64,000 nucleotides of DNA from positions 28,054 to 92,053 of the forward strand of contig DF241020.1 in the NCBI GenBank assembly GCA_000507305.1, written 5' to 3'. Below the pieces are notes generated by a model, which made no database searches, was not told the DNA's origin, and saw only the letters and a list, made by a program, of their open reading frames with translations. Position numbers and translations under genes: made by a program. Within the stretch, counting starts at the first letter, position 1. Each line of letters starts with the position of its first letter. Below, piece after piece: positions 33,008-44,900 of the stretch. The DNA is from Breviolum minutum Mf 1.05b.01 (lineage: Eukaryota; Sar; Dinophyceae; Suessiales; Symbiodiniaceae).

Positions 33008-33475
33008 ATGTAACCTGTATCATTTTGATGACTGATATGATTTACAGATGAAGGTTTATTAAAATTCAATCAAATTTGGATGAGCAATGTTGAACATGGG
33101 CTGGCAAGTGCTGCCGGCTCCGGATGATGAAACTGAAAGTGCATCTTGCCCATCAGTGGCCTTGACTTTAATTTTTTGGTTGCAATCCCAAATTACGCCA
33201 TTGATGACATGGTATATTTTAAAGGCCCCTTCTTTCAAATGTTCTCTTGTCCGTCAAAGGTTAGCTGGTACTTAACGTCGATGGTTTACTATGTCAGGAT
33301 TTCTCAATTGGAACCAGATTTTCTTGGATATATACACTTTCAATAGTATATAAGCCACCAACCAGCCAACCAAGCACCGAAACTAACATCTTTTCGAGTT
33401 GCTCGATGTGGTTCAGATCCATTGTTGACGGGATGTCAATTCCGAAACGGGGCCAACGCCAACGCCAATGCCCAG
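33008..33475. other. Probable intron
   Basis: A short frame at 33100-33160 (PAPDDETESAS) may be an exon but has no clear donor. Confidence 0.35.
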
Positions 33476-33578
33476 GTTTTTTCATGACATGATCCAGTTC
33501 GACCCGAAGACAGGAAACACTCGGAAAATCCGACGCGTAGGCGAGAGGCTGATGATGGATCATCAACGGTTTCGGGAG
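33476..33578 (+). CDS. Candidate exon, unassigned
   Basis: Acceptor TGCCCAG, donor GTCATA. FFHDMIQFDPKTGNTRK then IRRVGERLMMDHQRFRE: good coding composition. The donor abuts a family D element. Confidence 0.58.
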
Positions 33579-33582
33579 GTCA

Positions 33583-33698
33583 TACTGTTGGAAGAAATCC
33601 GGCGATCACCACCTGTTGTCTATGAAACCCTATGAAACCCTATGAAAAATGGTTTATTCTCCATACCACATGGTGCAGGATTTCTTCCATCAACCGTA
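33583..33698. repeat. Family D inverted-repeat element, copy 6
   Basis: TACTGTTGGAAGAAATCCGG on the left, GCAGGATTTCTTCCATCAACC then GTA on the right. Starts 4 nt after the exon. Confidence 0.87.
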
Positions 33699-34205
33699 GG
33701 TGGAAGGATCAACATGAATTGTATTGTAAGACCCTACATAATCTTTATTATTTATTATCATAATGGATGTTTGGCAGACGCACAATGTCCCGCGAGCTCA
33801 AAAATGCCTGGGCACCGTATATATGAAAATTCCCTAAATTTCCAATAGATTGCCCATCGGTGTGATGCAGGCAAAACTCATCGGTTCCTAGGACACCACG
33901 CCAATCACCATGCGCAACAAAAACAACACAACACTATGATCGCGGGAATTGCCACCAACTTCGAAACTGATGAACTGATGTACTCAAAAAAAACTTGTAA
34001 TCAAGATGGGTTTGGTGTGAAGATTCTTCTGACTCCCTAGGTTTCATTTCCGTATGTTTTTAAATGTTTTTAAGATTTGGCTCTCACTGCCTCTTGATTT
34101 CATGATGGGGTGAGAATATAACACAGTATAATTGTTAAAAACAATCATCCCAACATAGCATTGTTTGAAAGAATCATCCTGGAAATTCTTCTCAAATTCT
34201 TACAG

Positions 34206-34260
34206 CAATCCTCGTGAGACTTCCAGCATGCACAGGCAGCCACAGGATAGGAAACTTGAT
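34206..34260 (+). CDS. Candidate exon, unassigned
   Basis: Acceptor AAATTCTTACAG, donor GTGAGC, both strong. Reads NPRETSSMHRQPQDRKLD. Confidence 0.5.
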
Positions 34261-34547
34261 GTGAGCGACTTCCATGATCTCGCAAAAGAATGTCAGGTCG
34301 CGATAGCTGGTGGAAGAGGTTTCGAAGAAAGGTGGGGAATGTCGTAACTTTTCCCAGGGACAGCGGTGACACGGTTCATGACCTACATGAAAATCTGGCG
34401 GATTCCACAGTTGGAGCTTTCAAAGCAGGAAACGGAAACGCTTGGAAGTCACAGTTTTTAGATGGTCTGTTTTGGGTGGCATTTCCAAGTTGAAAGGTGA
34501 GGTATCATGGCGATTTCTCAGACACCTGCAGCTTGGTGCAACCAAGC

Positions 34548-34626
34548 TGAGCAGGTCAACGAACTGGCATGGCTGATTGAAACAGGCAAGCCAACGCCGA
34601 AGCTGAAGCTGAAGCCGTGTGTTTAA
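34548..34626 (+). CDS. Candidate exon, unassigned
   Basis: Frame QAEQVNELAWLIETGKPT then PKLKLKPCV and a stop. An AG at 34555-34556 (GAGCAG) could be the acceptor. Weak evidence. Confidence 0.3.
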
Positions 34627-35901
34627 ATGAAGAAATCCAAGGTTGCCGATATGAAAGGCATCAGATTGACAGGTCAAGAGTGGCAGCATGATAACTTCTG
34701 GTAGTGAAAAACCATGGCTGGCTTCACGCGAGGTCGTACTCAACGTGTGGTCTTTGCCCAGTACGAGCAAAAACGAAAAGAGCTACATAGTCGTTTGGGC
34801 CCCAGGAAAAAGGAAGCTGCCATTTTTTTGAGCATTGGAATGTTCAGAACCCAACAAATATCAACAGTTTTTCTTTCAGTTGGAGTGAAAGAAGATGGAA
34901 AATAAGCTTGCTTTTAAACACATCTCAATCTTCAGGGGTGATAAATGATATCTTTTCTTTTCCATACCAGCTCAACTTAGCCCCTTTGTTGACTAAGGAA
35001 TGGATCGCCGTGACTATCACGTTAGCGAATTGTACAAAGAAAGTGGTCCGGGTCCCGTTCCGGAAGTCGTCGTGACAACACCGAGCCCCAGATTTAAGCA
35101 CCGATCTCTGCGAGTCCTCGTTGACCGGGAAACGAGGTTGCCTTGCAACAATTGCGAAGAGCAACACCTTCTTCTTGCTCTCGATGTTGGTTTGGGACTA
35201 AAAAGCTTTGACAAACCAATTTTCTTTTTTTTTGGGGGAAGGGAATGTTCTGGGAACCATGATTTTTCATGTCATTGTAACACACATAGCTGTGACATAC
35301 ATAGATACAACCTCAGGGTTGGTTTGTGGCACAAGTGCCTGGGGGTCCTGTGAATCAGGTCGTGCTGTTAAATTCCATTTGGATTGGTCGGAGAGCTCAG
35401 GTTGCAAATGTATCCCCCCCGCCCCTTCCAAGAGACTGTTCATGGGTCAGAAAATCTTGGCCAGCAAAAGGTGATATGGTATAAATATATCTATATATAG
35501 TCATGAATTCAACAAACAAACTTCCCCCCTTTCGAACGGGTCGACACAAATGTCCCCTCAAAAAAATCAATGGAGTTGGAAGATGTGAAAAAACCTCCGA
35601 GGTTTGGAAGCTGATGCAGAGGGCAGTACCAAGATGTCGGAGTTGGGTGGTTCTCAAATGGTTCGGGGAACCCAAACACCGGGGTTTCGTGGAATTTTTT
35701 TTCGAAACACATGGCATTTTTGTCTGAAAATGTTCCCAAAAATGGAACTTATGGAAGAACTTGCGGGAATTTTAGAAATCTACCTGACTAGTAGCCTCCT
35801 GTATGTCATTGCTATCAATGACACAACTTTTTGAAGGCTTTTGGTAAACAGAGTAACCCAATGCTGAAAGCTTATGCCGCTTCTTCTGCTGGATCAGCTA
35901 G
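34627..35901. other. Unresolved; should hold channel 2 S1
   Basis: Hydrophobic frames at 35240-35310 (GTMIFHVIVTHIAVTYI) and 35740-35830 (LEIYLTSSLLYVIAIND) are possible S1 remnants, but neither fits the family pattern well. TA-rich tract near 35475-35500. Confidence 0.3.
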
Positions 35902-35951
35902 GCGGTGGAGCACACCTTTTGCGTGGTTTTTACAGCGGAGATTGTGTGGAA
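35902..35951 (+). CDS. Channel 2 exon: S2
   Basis: Acceptor [26 protein letters not shown] is a classic S2 (EHxFxVxFTxEI). GC donor (GCCAAA); the leftover AA plus A from the next exon makes Lys. Confidence 0.82.
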
Positions 35952-38900
35952 GCCAAAATTGACTCGGGGACATAGGTACACCAAGCAGCAACATGCACCA
36001 ACGCATAAGAAGACGGTCCTGGATGGGAATAGCAACGAAAGCATAGTATACAATGTATACGGACCAGATGGCCAAATTGCATCCCCAATGACCACCAGGA
36101 TCATCACATTTTTTCCGTAACAAAAAAAGCTTCTTCAGCTTCACTTTCCCGCAATTTCCTGGTGGATTTCAATACGGCACACCGCACACGACATTCGTTT
36201 TTTGAGGTCATTCGATTTGCTGCGTCCTTTCCTCAAAATCTCTCTCCGTCTTTTTTTGCAAACTGACCTGGGTTCAATGATGGCTCACATTCAGATTGGT
36301 GTTAAAGCTGAGGTTCAGACGGAAGAGAGATGCTAGAAAGGATTTCTGGTTTTGGGACCTAAGAAAGTTCCAAGCGATGTGGATGTTTGGTGTCAAACCA
36401 ACGGATGGCAAACGGTGGGTGAAGATGTGTTTTTTTTGCATTCTGTGATTCCATGAGCGGAAACTTCCCAAGCTTTCCAAGGATAAAATTTCTTATAAGA
36501 CAATTGTAGGACATTTTTTTATCCACGTCTTTGTTTGACTTCGGAGTTTTTCGCTGTAATTCTGCTGTTTGTCTTTTTGAAACCCAGCAGTTGGTAGTTG
36601 GAGCAACTTCAGGTTTTGCTTTGACTCTGTACTGGTGATCCTAATGATTGGTGTGGTCTCTCAGGGGGAAGGCTTTGTTTGAAGCATGGTATGAAGTCTA
36701 GGTGGTGGTTTTAAAGATTTTTTGAAATTTCACCCCAATCCCTGAAACATGATCCAATTTGAGGAGCTATTTTTCAGATGGGTGGATAAAAACGCCACCA
36801 ACTAGCAAACTGTTTCAAAATCATGGGAAATTCACCATCATTGTCCCTTACTAATCCCTTTAAAAAACGGCCTTTATTTCCTCGGGTTTCGGGGAGGGAG
36901 GGAGTGTTTTCTTTTTGGGATGCTGAGGCGAAGTCTGGCTGCTCCCGATAGTGATGACAATTGCTGGAGCCTTTGGTAGAAGAGATACCCTCCATTTGGT
37001 TGCCGATCACATATCCTTTTGAGGGAGGCTGGCATGGTTTTTCGTCCTCGTCGAGCCAAAGTGCTGGTCTATGACTGCACCCTTTCATAAACGCCCATTT
37101 TTGTTTAAATCTAAATGCACCAGAAAAAGGTCCCCGGAAACCTGGAACATATATGTGCATGTATATATATATATATATATACATTTTCGAAGGAGTACCT
37201 AATATAAGTTGCTGTCTTTCCCATCCCAGAAACAAACATGAGTAAATCTCCAAACAACTTGTAGTTTTTGAGGCCGGTTGGCTTGGTGGCCATCAAGCAG
37301 AAATGGACCATGCGGTGGGGAAGCCGTTTTGTTCGTTGGACTCATTGTATAGGCGTTTGGGGGCCTCACATTTCTTTTCCGAAGATTGGCCAATTTCATT
37401 TCTTTCAAGAGAAGAGACGGGTGAAAACAGTACTCATAGATTTCGACAGAATAGAAATTTCTGTTTTTTTTTTCAAAAGTGCGTTTCCAATTCTAAGCTC
37501 TCGGATCTTTTCGCAAATTTGCCTACTGATTTACCATAAAATCAACTGGATGTAGGTAGATAATATACTATACATAGGTGGTGGTTTCAAAGATTTTTTA
37601 TTTTTACCCCATGGGTAAATGATCCAATTTGACGAGCATATTTTTCAACCGGATTGGTTCAACCAACGACTAGGATTTGTGACCCTATAAATAGCCGAAA
37701 ATAGATGGGATTTCCGTGCGATTACAACTCACCGCTGCTTATAAGTGGAGTTATTTCATCCGACTTATAAGTGGTTTTGGGGCCCATCTTTTACCCAGGT
37801 TAACTTTGATCAGAGATCCAATTTGACTACAGTAACGTTTTTCAAATGGATTGGTTCAACCACGTAACTAGAATACGAAAGGAGTTAAGGTAGGAGTCAA
37901 TCAGAATTAATACATGTTTTTTAAATAAGGTTGCAAAGTTATACCCCTGAAAACTAACATGACATTGGGAAAGCCCCATGTTCAATAGAAAATACATCTT
38001 CAAACAGTGGGTTTTACGGTTTTGCATTGTCATCTTAGTTTTCCGGGAACGTACCTCTTTGGTCTCTTTTTGGGAAACTGGGAGTTTTATATCCTTTTCG
38101 CGCCCTATGGGTATACTGTTGGTTTCACCGGGATGGAAACCCTGGGTTTGGCCAGGTCAAGGAGTTCACCATCCTCCGCACCATCCGACTGCTCCGCCTC
38201 ACCCGCTTGGGACGCATCGCACGGTTACTGCGCGCGGTACCAGAAGTGGTGACCTTGCTGAAGGCGCGGGGAAGCCGCCGAAGTTTCCAGGTGAGTAATG
38301 AAAAAAGGGCCCCTGGTTCTTTAGGGGATTAGACAACTACCCAGTTATATAAGGATTATTCATAAACCTTTATAAGGATATCCCTATTAACAACCAGCAG
38401 AATGGAAAGTAATAGATCTTTTTTTTGTCTCAGGTGTTTTTTTTTGTGGAGTTTTAAGAGGGATCATTTGTAAAATGGGACCCTGTTTTTGGGGAGGAAT
38501 CAAAGAATGCAGCAAATATTTGGGGAAACCTTGAGGGATTTCCCGCAATTTCCTCTTAATAAGTTCATTCTTTGGGTTGGTAATAATTGATGACCAACCC
38601 ACCCTATTTTTTTTTAAAAAAGATGAGACTCTTCTTGGTGATCCAAAAAGAGAGAGAATTTTTGTTTTGGGATCCACTTCTTGGAATTCAAGAAAAACGC
38701 CAGGGCATAGCTGCTGCCATTCGCTCCGTCTTCTTTACTCTTTTGCTGTTGTGCGCAACTTGAGTTGGGCATGGGGAAGGAGCTTTGTATTTGTCCACAG
38801 ACCCGCCCCGGTGTTTGTAATAACATACAGCTTTGGGACATGTGCAAAAAAAATGAATACGTAGACGTCTACGTTCTCCCTGTGTACTTCTCTACTCTAT

Positions 38901-41900
38901 ATACTGCCTTGAAAATGGTACAAAAAACATCACTCTCCTGTATATCAAAAAAACACATCCTCATGTTGACATTTTTTTCATGCCGCCATTTTAGACAACG
39001 CCCTGGGGCCATGGCTGTGCTGAGGCTGGTGTTGCTGTTTGTTTTCGGCGTCGTCTTCAAAACTCAAGCCAAAGAGGTGGGGAAATGTGGATTTTTTTTT
39101 CTCGCCAAGTCGTCAGGCAAAATTTGTGAAGGTTGTTGGTACTGTAAATCGTTTTGCCACATAAAAGCAAGATAAGGACATCCTAGAAAGCAATGTATAT
39201 ATACGTATATATATATATATACATTTGCAAAGCTATGCAAGTATGTCTTAGCACACAAGTATATGTCATAAAGTATGCTGCATATTCATATTTTACACCA
39301 TCTGTTAAGACATACTGTTGACAACGTTCAGAAATCCCAAGGCGATCACCACCGGTTGGATGGTGCTAAAACCTTGCAAATACTTGAGGATTTCCCCGAG
39401 CTTGAGGAGCTCTTTCCCAGTGTGTTGGGGGAACCCGGGGGGCCGGGAAGCGGTTCCAAGGTCATGTAGGACTCCGACAAAAGAGGGGATTTGTGTCACC
39501 CTTTTCAGTTCTTTTTTTTTTGGGGTGGAAAAAATCAGAATTTCGAGACATCCGGAATTGCAATATTTTTGCATTTGAGTGGGTTGTGTTTTTGGTTTTC
39601 AGCAACAAAACCTGCTGCTGCGCTGGTAGGGTTTTTCTGGCTGACTTGTCTACTGGCGTTAAGCGTTGAAAAACAGATATCTATGATGGGATTGTATGGA
39701 GTTGCTAGCAACAGAAGTGCATAGAAGTAGGTTTTGTCCTTGACATCCTGACATGAGTTCACTGTTGTGGCGGATGCACCTCGACTCACCCTGACCTCTT
39801 TTGCTTGGAGATCCAGCAACAGGATCCATGTATCCTTGATTGCACTGCATAGATCTGCATGGTATAATCTGCTGCACAACAAGAACAATCTTAGCTGGAT
39901 GGTGGTTTCAACAATTTTTTATTTTCACCCCTACTTGTGGAAATGATCCAATTTGACTAATGTTTTTCAGGTGGGTTGAAACCACCAACCGGTTAGTCTA
40001 AACATGAAAAGTTGGTATAAGGTTGATCACCAGCCCGCATTAACATGTGTGACATAGTTTAGTTGACGAACAATCAGCTGTCATTAGCGACCATCGGCAA
40101 CAACAGTGCACCAATGCAAACATTTGTGGTGAATACAGACTGCAAAGTTCCAGCCAAAAAAAACGTTCGTGAGATTGTCTCATGCACTTTGGGCGTGGCC
40201 CTGGTATACAATCAAGTCTTGGGTAAACAGTATATAAACACATTAAAATTGATGATGTTTGGAGCCAATCGTGCGGATGTCTGAATGATTTTGGGGTGCA
40301 AAAAGCATCCATGGCTGCAGTGTGGGAGGCCTTTAGTGACGAAAGGAATGTGGGTTTTGTTCATGCAGCAGGCACTTGAATTAGATGTACCCTCAAGGCA
40401 ACCAACATATCTCACCAAACGGGAAAGGGAAAAAGGTCGACCCAAAACTGCCTTTTTAAAGGGGAGATATGTTAGTTCTCAGGAGGGTACCTGTAGATTT
40501 GTATGCGAACATGGGGAAAGCGTGCCAGTGTTGCGAGGCTGCAAAATGCAGCCCCGGCTCATCACTTCTGATCTTCCATCAAAATGCGATCGTGGAGAGC
40601 ATCCATGAGGATGCGATCGTCGTCGTCGTTGGGAGTGAGTCACATGGCTCCGCCATATGGGTGTTTCCAAGAATAGGGGTACCTCAAAATGGATGGTTTA
40701 TAATGGAAAACCCTACTAAAATGGGATGATTTGGCGGTACCACCATTTTCGGAAACATCCATATCTTTCTCAACTTTTTTGAAGGAAATTAACACATCAT
40801 TTGAATCCCAGCAACTTGGATAATTTGTTCATCAATTTATCCAACCATTTGGTCACCAGGATCCCAGTCTTTGGCGTAGTGCTGTGCGCCTGGGCCTCTC
40901 GCATTTGGAAGGCGAGATGGTAGGATGGTAGGTGAGTTTGGGTGAAGTAGAGTCTCTGTCAGTCTCCACAATGCTGCTGAAGGCACCAGCGAAGGCGTAT
41001 GTATGTATATACACACAGTTTTACTAGATCAACGATTCAAACTTCAGAACGTCTTAGTATGATTCCACGACTCTGCAGAAGAACTAAGGATGAAGTATCT
41101 AAGTAAGCCCTTAAGGTTTGTGCAAGAGTTGATCACAGATTGATTTGCGATCAGGAGAGCCACATGCTTTGCTAGTGGCCAAAGGTCAAGACACCTTGCC
41201 AGGTGGGGGTTTTCAGGTCATTCTGGAAGCTGATTTCCCGCAAGATCTTTGGAGCTTGCCGGGATGTCTTGAAGAATTGTGGTATGTTACATCAATTACT
41301 ATCCGAAGACTCATCGGAAATTTCTGTGCCATGAAATGAAAGCATGGAGGATTCAAGGCGTCATCTACCTTTACATCCCTTTGCTGCTTGTTCTTTTTCC
41401 GTGACAGCTGGCATGGATCATCTTCAAGACGTCTTAAAAGAGCTCGGCTGCTCGCTGCAGCTGGTGGAGTCATTGGAAGGACAGAAACATCTGAGGCGAG
41501 TTTATGACATTAAAACACACATGATGGTACAGTGAAATTGTATAAGTGTTTGAAAATCCAACAACCCGTTAATTATATTATTATAGTACATTAGTACATT
41601 ATCACAGTGGTTTCTATAAAATAGTGATTAGGAAATTCTTGGATCAAACAAATCGCAGTTTCTATAAATCTTGTGAATCCACTGACAGGAGCTCCGGCTG
41701 CATCGATGGTGTTGCTAACACCCAGTTTGGCCAAAGAGACCTTCGCGACCTTGACAAAAGGACGGCAGTTGAAAGAAGGCGCCGCCAGGGCGGCAATTGA
41801 AATGGACAGGTTATCACAGATTTTGAAACGTGCAAGCAGCCGTTTATCGTTGATGAATTTTGTGTTGCGCAATTTTTTGAGGAAGCAGTCTTTCGTGGAA

Positions 41901-44900
41901 AAGGGTGTCACCAGCATGCTATCAATTTGTGTTGCAAACCACAATATTACTGTAACCAATATTAAATATTAGTCTTTTGGCTTTCATGGCCTTTAATTCG
42001 CTCTGAGCAAAGATCTATTAATAGCAGGTTATCCGGTTATCCACTTAGCTGTGTGGGTATAAGGGGGAGCTGAAATCACCTGGCGTTTCTGCCCAGGCTG
42101 CATAGTTGTATTGCTTGGCATCCCTCCTGAAGGTGTGCTTCATCTCCACTCCGAGGCAATGAAAGGGTGCCCATCCCATTCGGACCCATTCAGTGGACCA
42201 ACCATTCCTTGTTTGACTTGATTTGGTTGTTTTAGTTGTTATTTTTATGTGATGTTGGTTGGACCTGGTTTGTTCATCCAGGAGTCACCAACCTTAATCT
42301 TCGCCTTGGGTCTTGAGAACGGCAAAGAGCAACCTGGCTGAAAAATGGCTGCAAAGAAGAGTGGCATAGTTTTTTTTTGGAAGGTCCTGATCACTTTATC
42401 ACTGAGTATAATCTTTGTTTCTTAAGCAGACATCTGAAAGATCCCACACACTTTGTTTCCATTGCATTCCTATTCGCATTTTGCAGCAGGACGTTGAGCA
42501 CCAAGCGTTGGGAGGAATTGCGAACCATGAGTGGTGAGGCGAGGTAAGCCTTGTACGGCAGGTGTGATACATAACTCTGGAACCAGGAAGGATTTTACTT
42601 TACAAACATTATATACATAATTATTATACAACTTGTAGAACAACTTGACAACTGGCTTTGATGTCACTACGACAAACCCAGTGGCACTCAAGTTTTGAAA
42701 CGAATGATGGCCACAAACATGTCCTTTTATTCTAGTATGTTTTATCCACTTCACAGCGGATTTCACATCTTGTCTCCTGGCTTCCGTCGCAGGGACCTTC
42801 CTTATGTGGCTTGGGTATAGGTCAAAGTGGTGGCTGTTGTTGCTACTTCGATGGTCGCCTAGAAGTGGTGGTTGGGAAGCCCAACGGGGGCTGGGTGATA
42901 GCAATTGATGTAAGTCAACCAGGAGGGTCCCTTGAAGTCTCAGATTTTTGCGTCGTTGAGGAAGCACCTGCTATACGCCTCTGTCCGGAAAATGAGAAGA
43001 TCAAGTTGGGACACCCAGCTTTTTACACTAAAAAACAGCTGCTGTATTGCTGCTGTTTTGATGATGTCTTACTCTCCCTGAAACTAACATTTTCGCACCT
43101 GAAAATGGATGGTTGGACTACCAGTTTCCTTTTGGGGCCCGGCTTATTTTCAGGGGCGAAAATGTTAGTTTTGGGGAGTGTAATTGTTTGATGACTCATC
43201 TTCCATCACGAGATCGTTGCCGCAAGGTGGGAGCTGGTGGATCCAGATGAAAACGTGGAGAAGTTGCCCAAGGGCTTAGCACCCTATGCGTCTCCCATGC
43301 AAACTGCCGCACCTTGGCTGACACAATCTGTCAAAGTTGGGAAATCCCGAAATGGTTGCTGGTTGCCCTAGAGATCACTAGACAGGATGTCAAGAATTCG
43401 TTTGATACTCAACAAAAAAAACCATGACCAACACTTACCCCCCAAAAAATTTGATAAAACACGAGGTAAATGAAGATGATTTTGATTTTAGCCCACCTAA
43501 GATGGTTGATTTGTCACGTAAGATGGTTGATTTGTTGGGTTTTGTTGGGCACCAATTGTCAAACACTAACATTGAAACACGATGGTCCTTCTGGCCATCG
43601 AAACACGGCCAGGCAGACTTGCTCTCGGGTGGTGATGCCCTTGCCTTCACCGGTGCTGGAATCTCCAAGGATGAACCGATGGCTGGTTGATGGTGCAAGT
43701 TTCATGGGTTTGCAAAGCAATAGTTTGCAACATATATACATATATATATATATTATGTAATTACATACATTTACAAAAAGTTGTATACATCAGAAATGTT
43801 TACATGGTGCACATATATTACTATACTATTCATGTACGCTAATCTGTCTATGCTTCTAGTGCATCCAGTGTTGCAGAAACTCTTGCAGTAAATATAGCCA
43901 ACACTTAGATGTTTGTAAGGTCCAACTCTTCTAGTCAAACGCAGGAAAGTGGTGTGCCCACTTATCGCGATGGCGATGGCTTATGGAAACGCTATGATGC
44001 CATGGAGGCAAGAGCTTACTGTTCACCATGCCATGGAACTTCCAAAGTAAAGACAACAAAGCCGGAAAACGACGATATTTGTTGATATCTAGGTGGTGGC
44101 AACTCAAACATTTTTTATTTTCTTGCCGATCCAATTTTTTGACGGTTGCATATTTTTTCAGATGGGTTGGTTCAACCAGCAACCAGGTATTATTTGAATA
44201 GATTATTATATATCCATTCAACTATTTTTTCTACAATCGCACTCTTCAAAAATCTCCCAATGGGACCAGGTGTCCAGTTTGTCGGGTTTGGTTGGGGAGC
44301 CATCAAAGGCGGGCATCAGTTTCGAGAGTTTGTCACGTGACAGGCAGAGATCTTGGCGTGTTTCATAGATTCTTTGGGTAAAAAATGGCAGAGATTCTAC
44401 TACTGTACATACCCCGTTTGGTAGAGGATGATTGGATTGTCATTTTTGTTGTGGAAATCCTTATCAACCAACCAGTGTCATGGGATGGTACTGAGCTTTT
44501 TTTTAGATTGCTTGATGAAGGTTTGGGCCTTTGAACGAGAATTCAAAAAGATTCTTCGTGGCAAGAGTCTGGGGCCCAACTCAGTGCAGCGGGGATTTGC
44601 CAACTCAAGGTGTTTGAGACAATGATGTCTCAATATTATTAAAATCTTAGAATTTTAAGAATTGGATGGAAATGATTCAATTTCGCAGGAAACCAATGGA
44701 TTTTGCCCAATTTTGAATAACACCCCCTCTAATATCTTTCAAGCGTTTCTTTTTCTAGGCCAAACATCGTTTTTTCTCTCACCGTCCATCACCTCTATGC
44801 CAACAGCTGCTTGCTGTTTGTCAGGTTGAGATCATATTCGTCCGCAATCTGAAGAGCACACGTTGCTATAAAAACAAAACGCAACACACGCACGCACACA

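Larger units (their letters stand above)
36665..38155. other. Channel 2 intron; contains C8, C9, C10, B12
   Basis: Four short inverted-repeat elements and a TATA tract (37158-37181). No exon recognised; the S3-S4 loop is short in this class. Confidence 0.5.

Noticed and set aside
35208-35474. Hydrophobic frame as channel 2 S1
   Set aside because: No conserved S1 residues and no phase-consistent link to the S2 exon.
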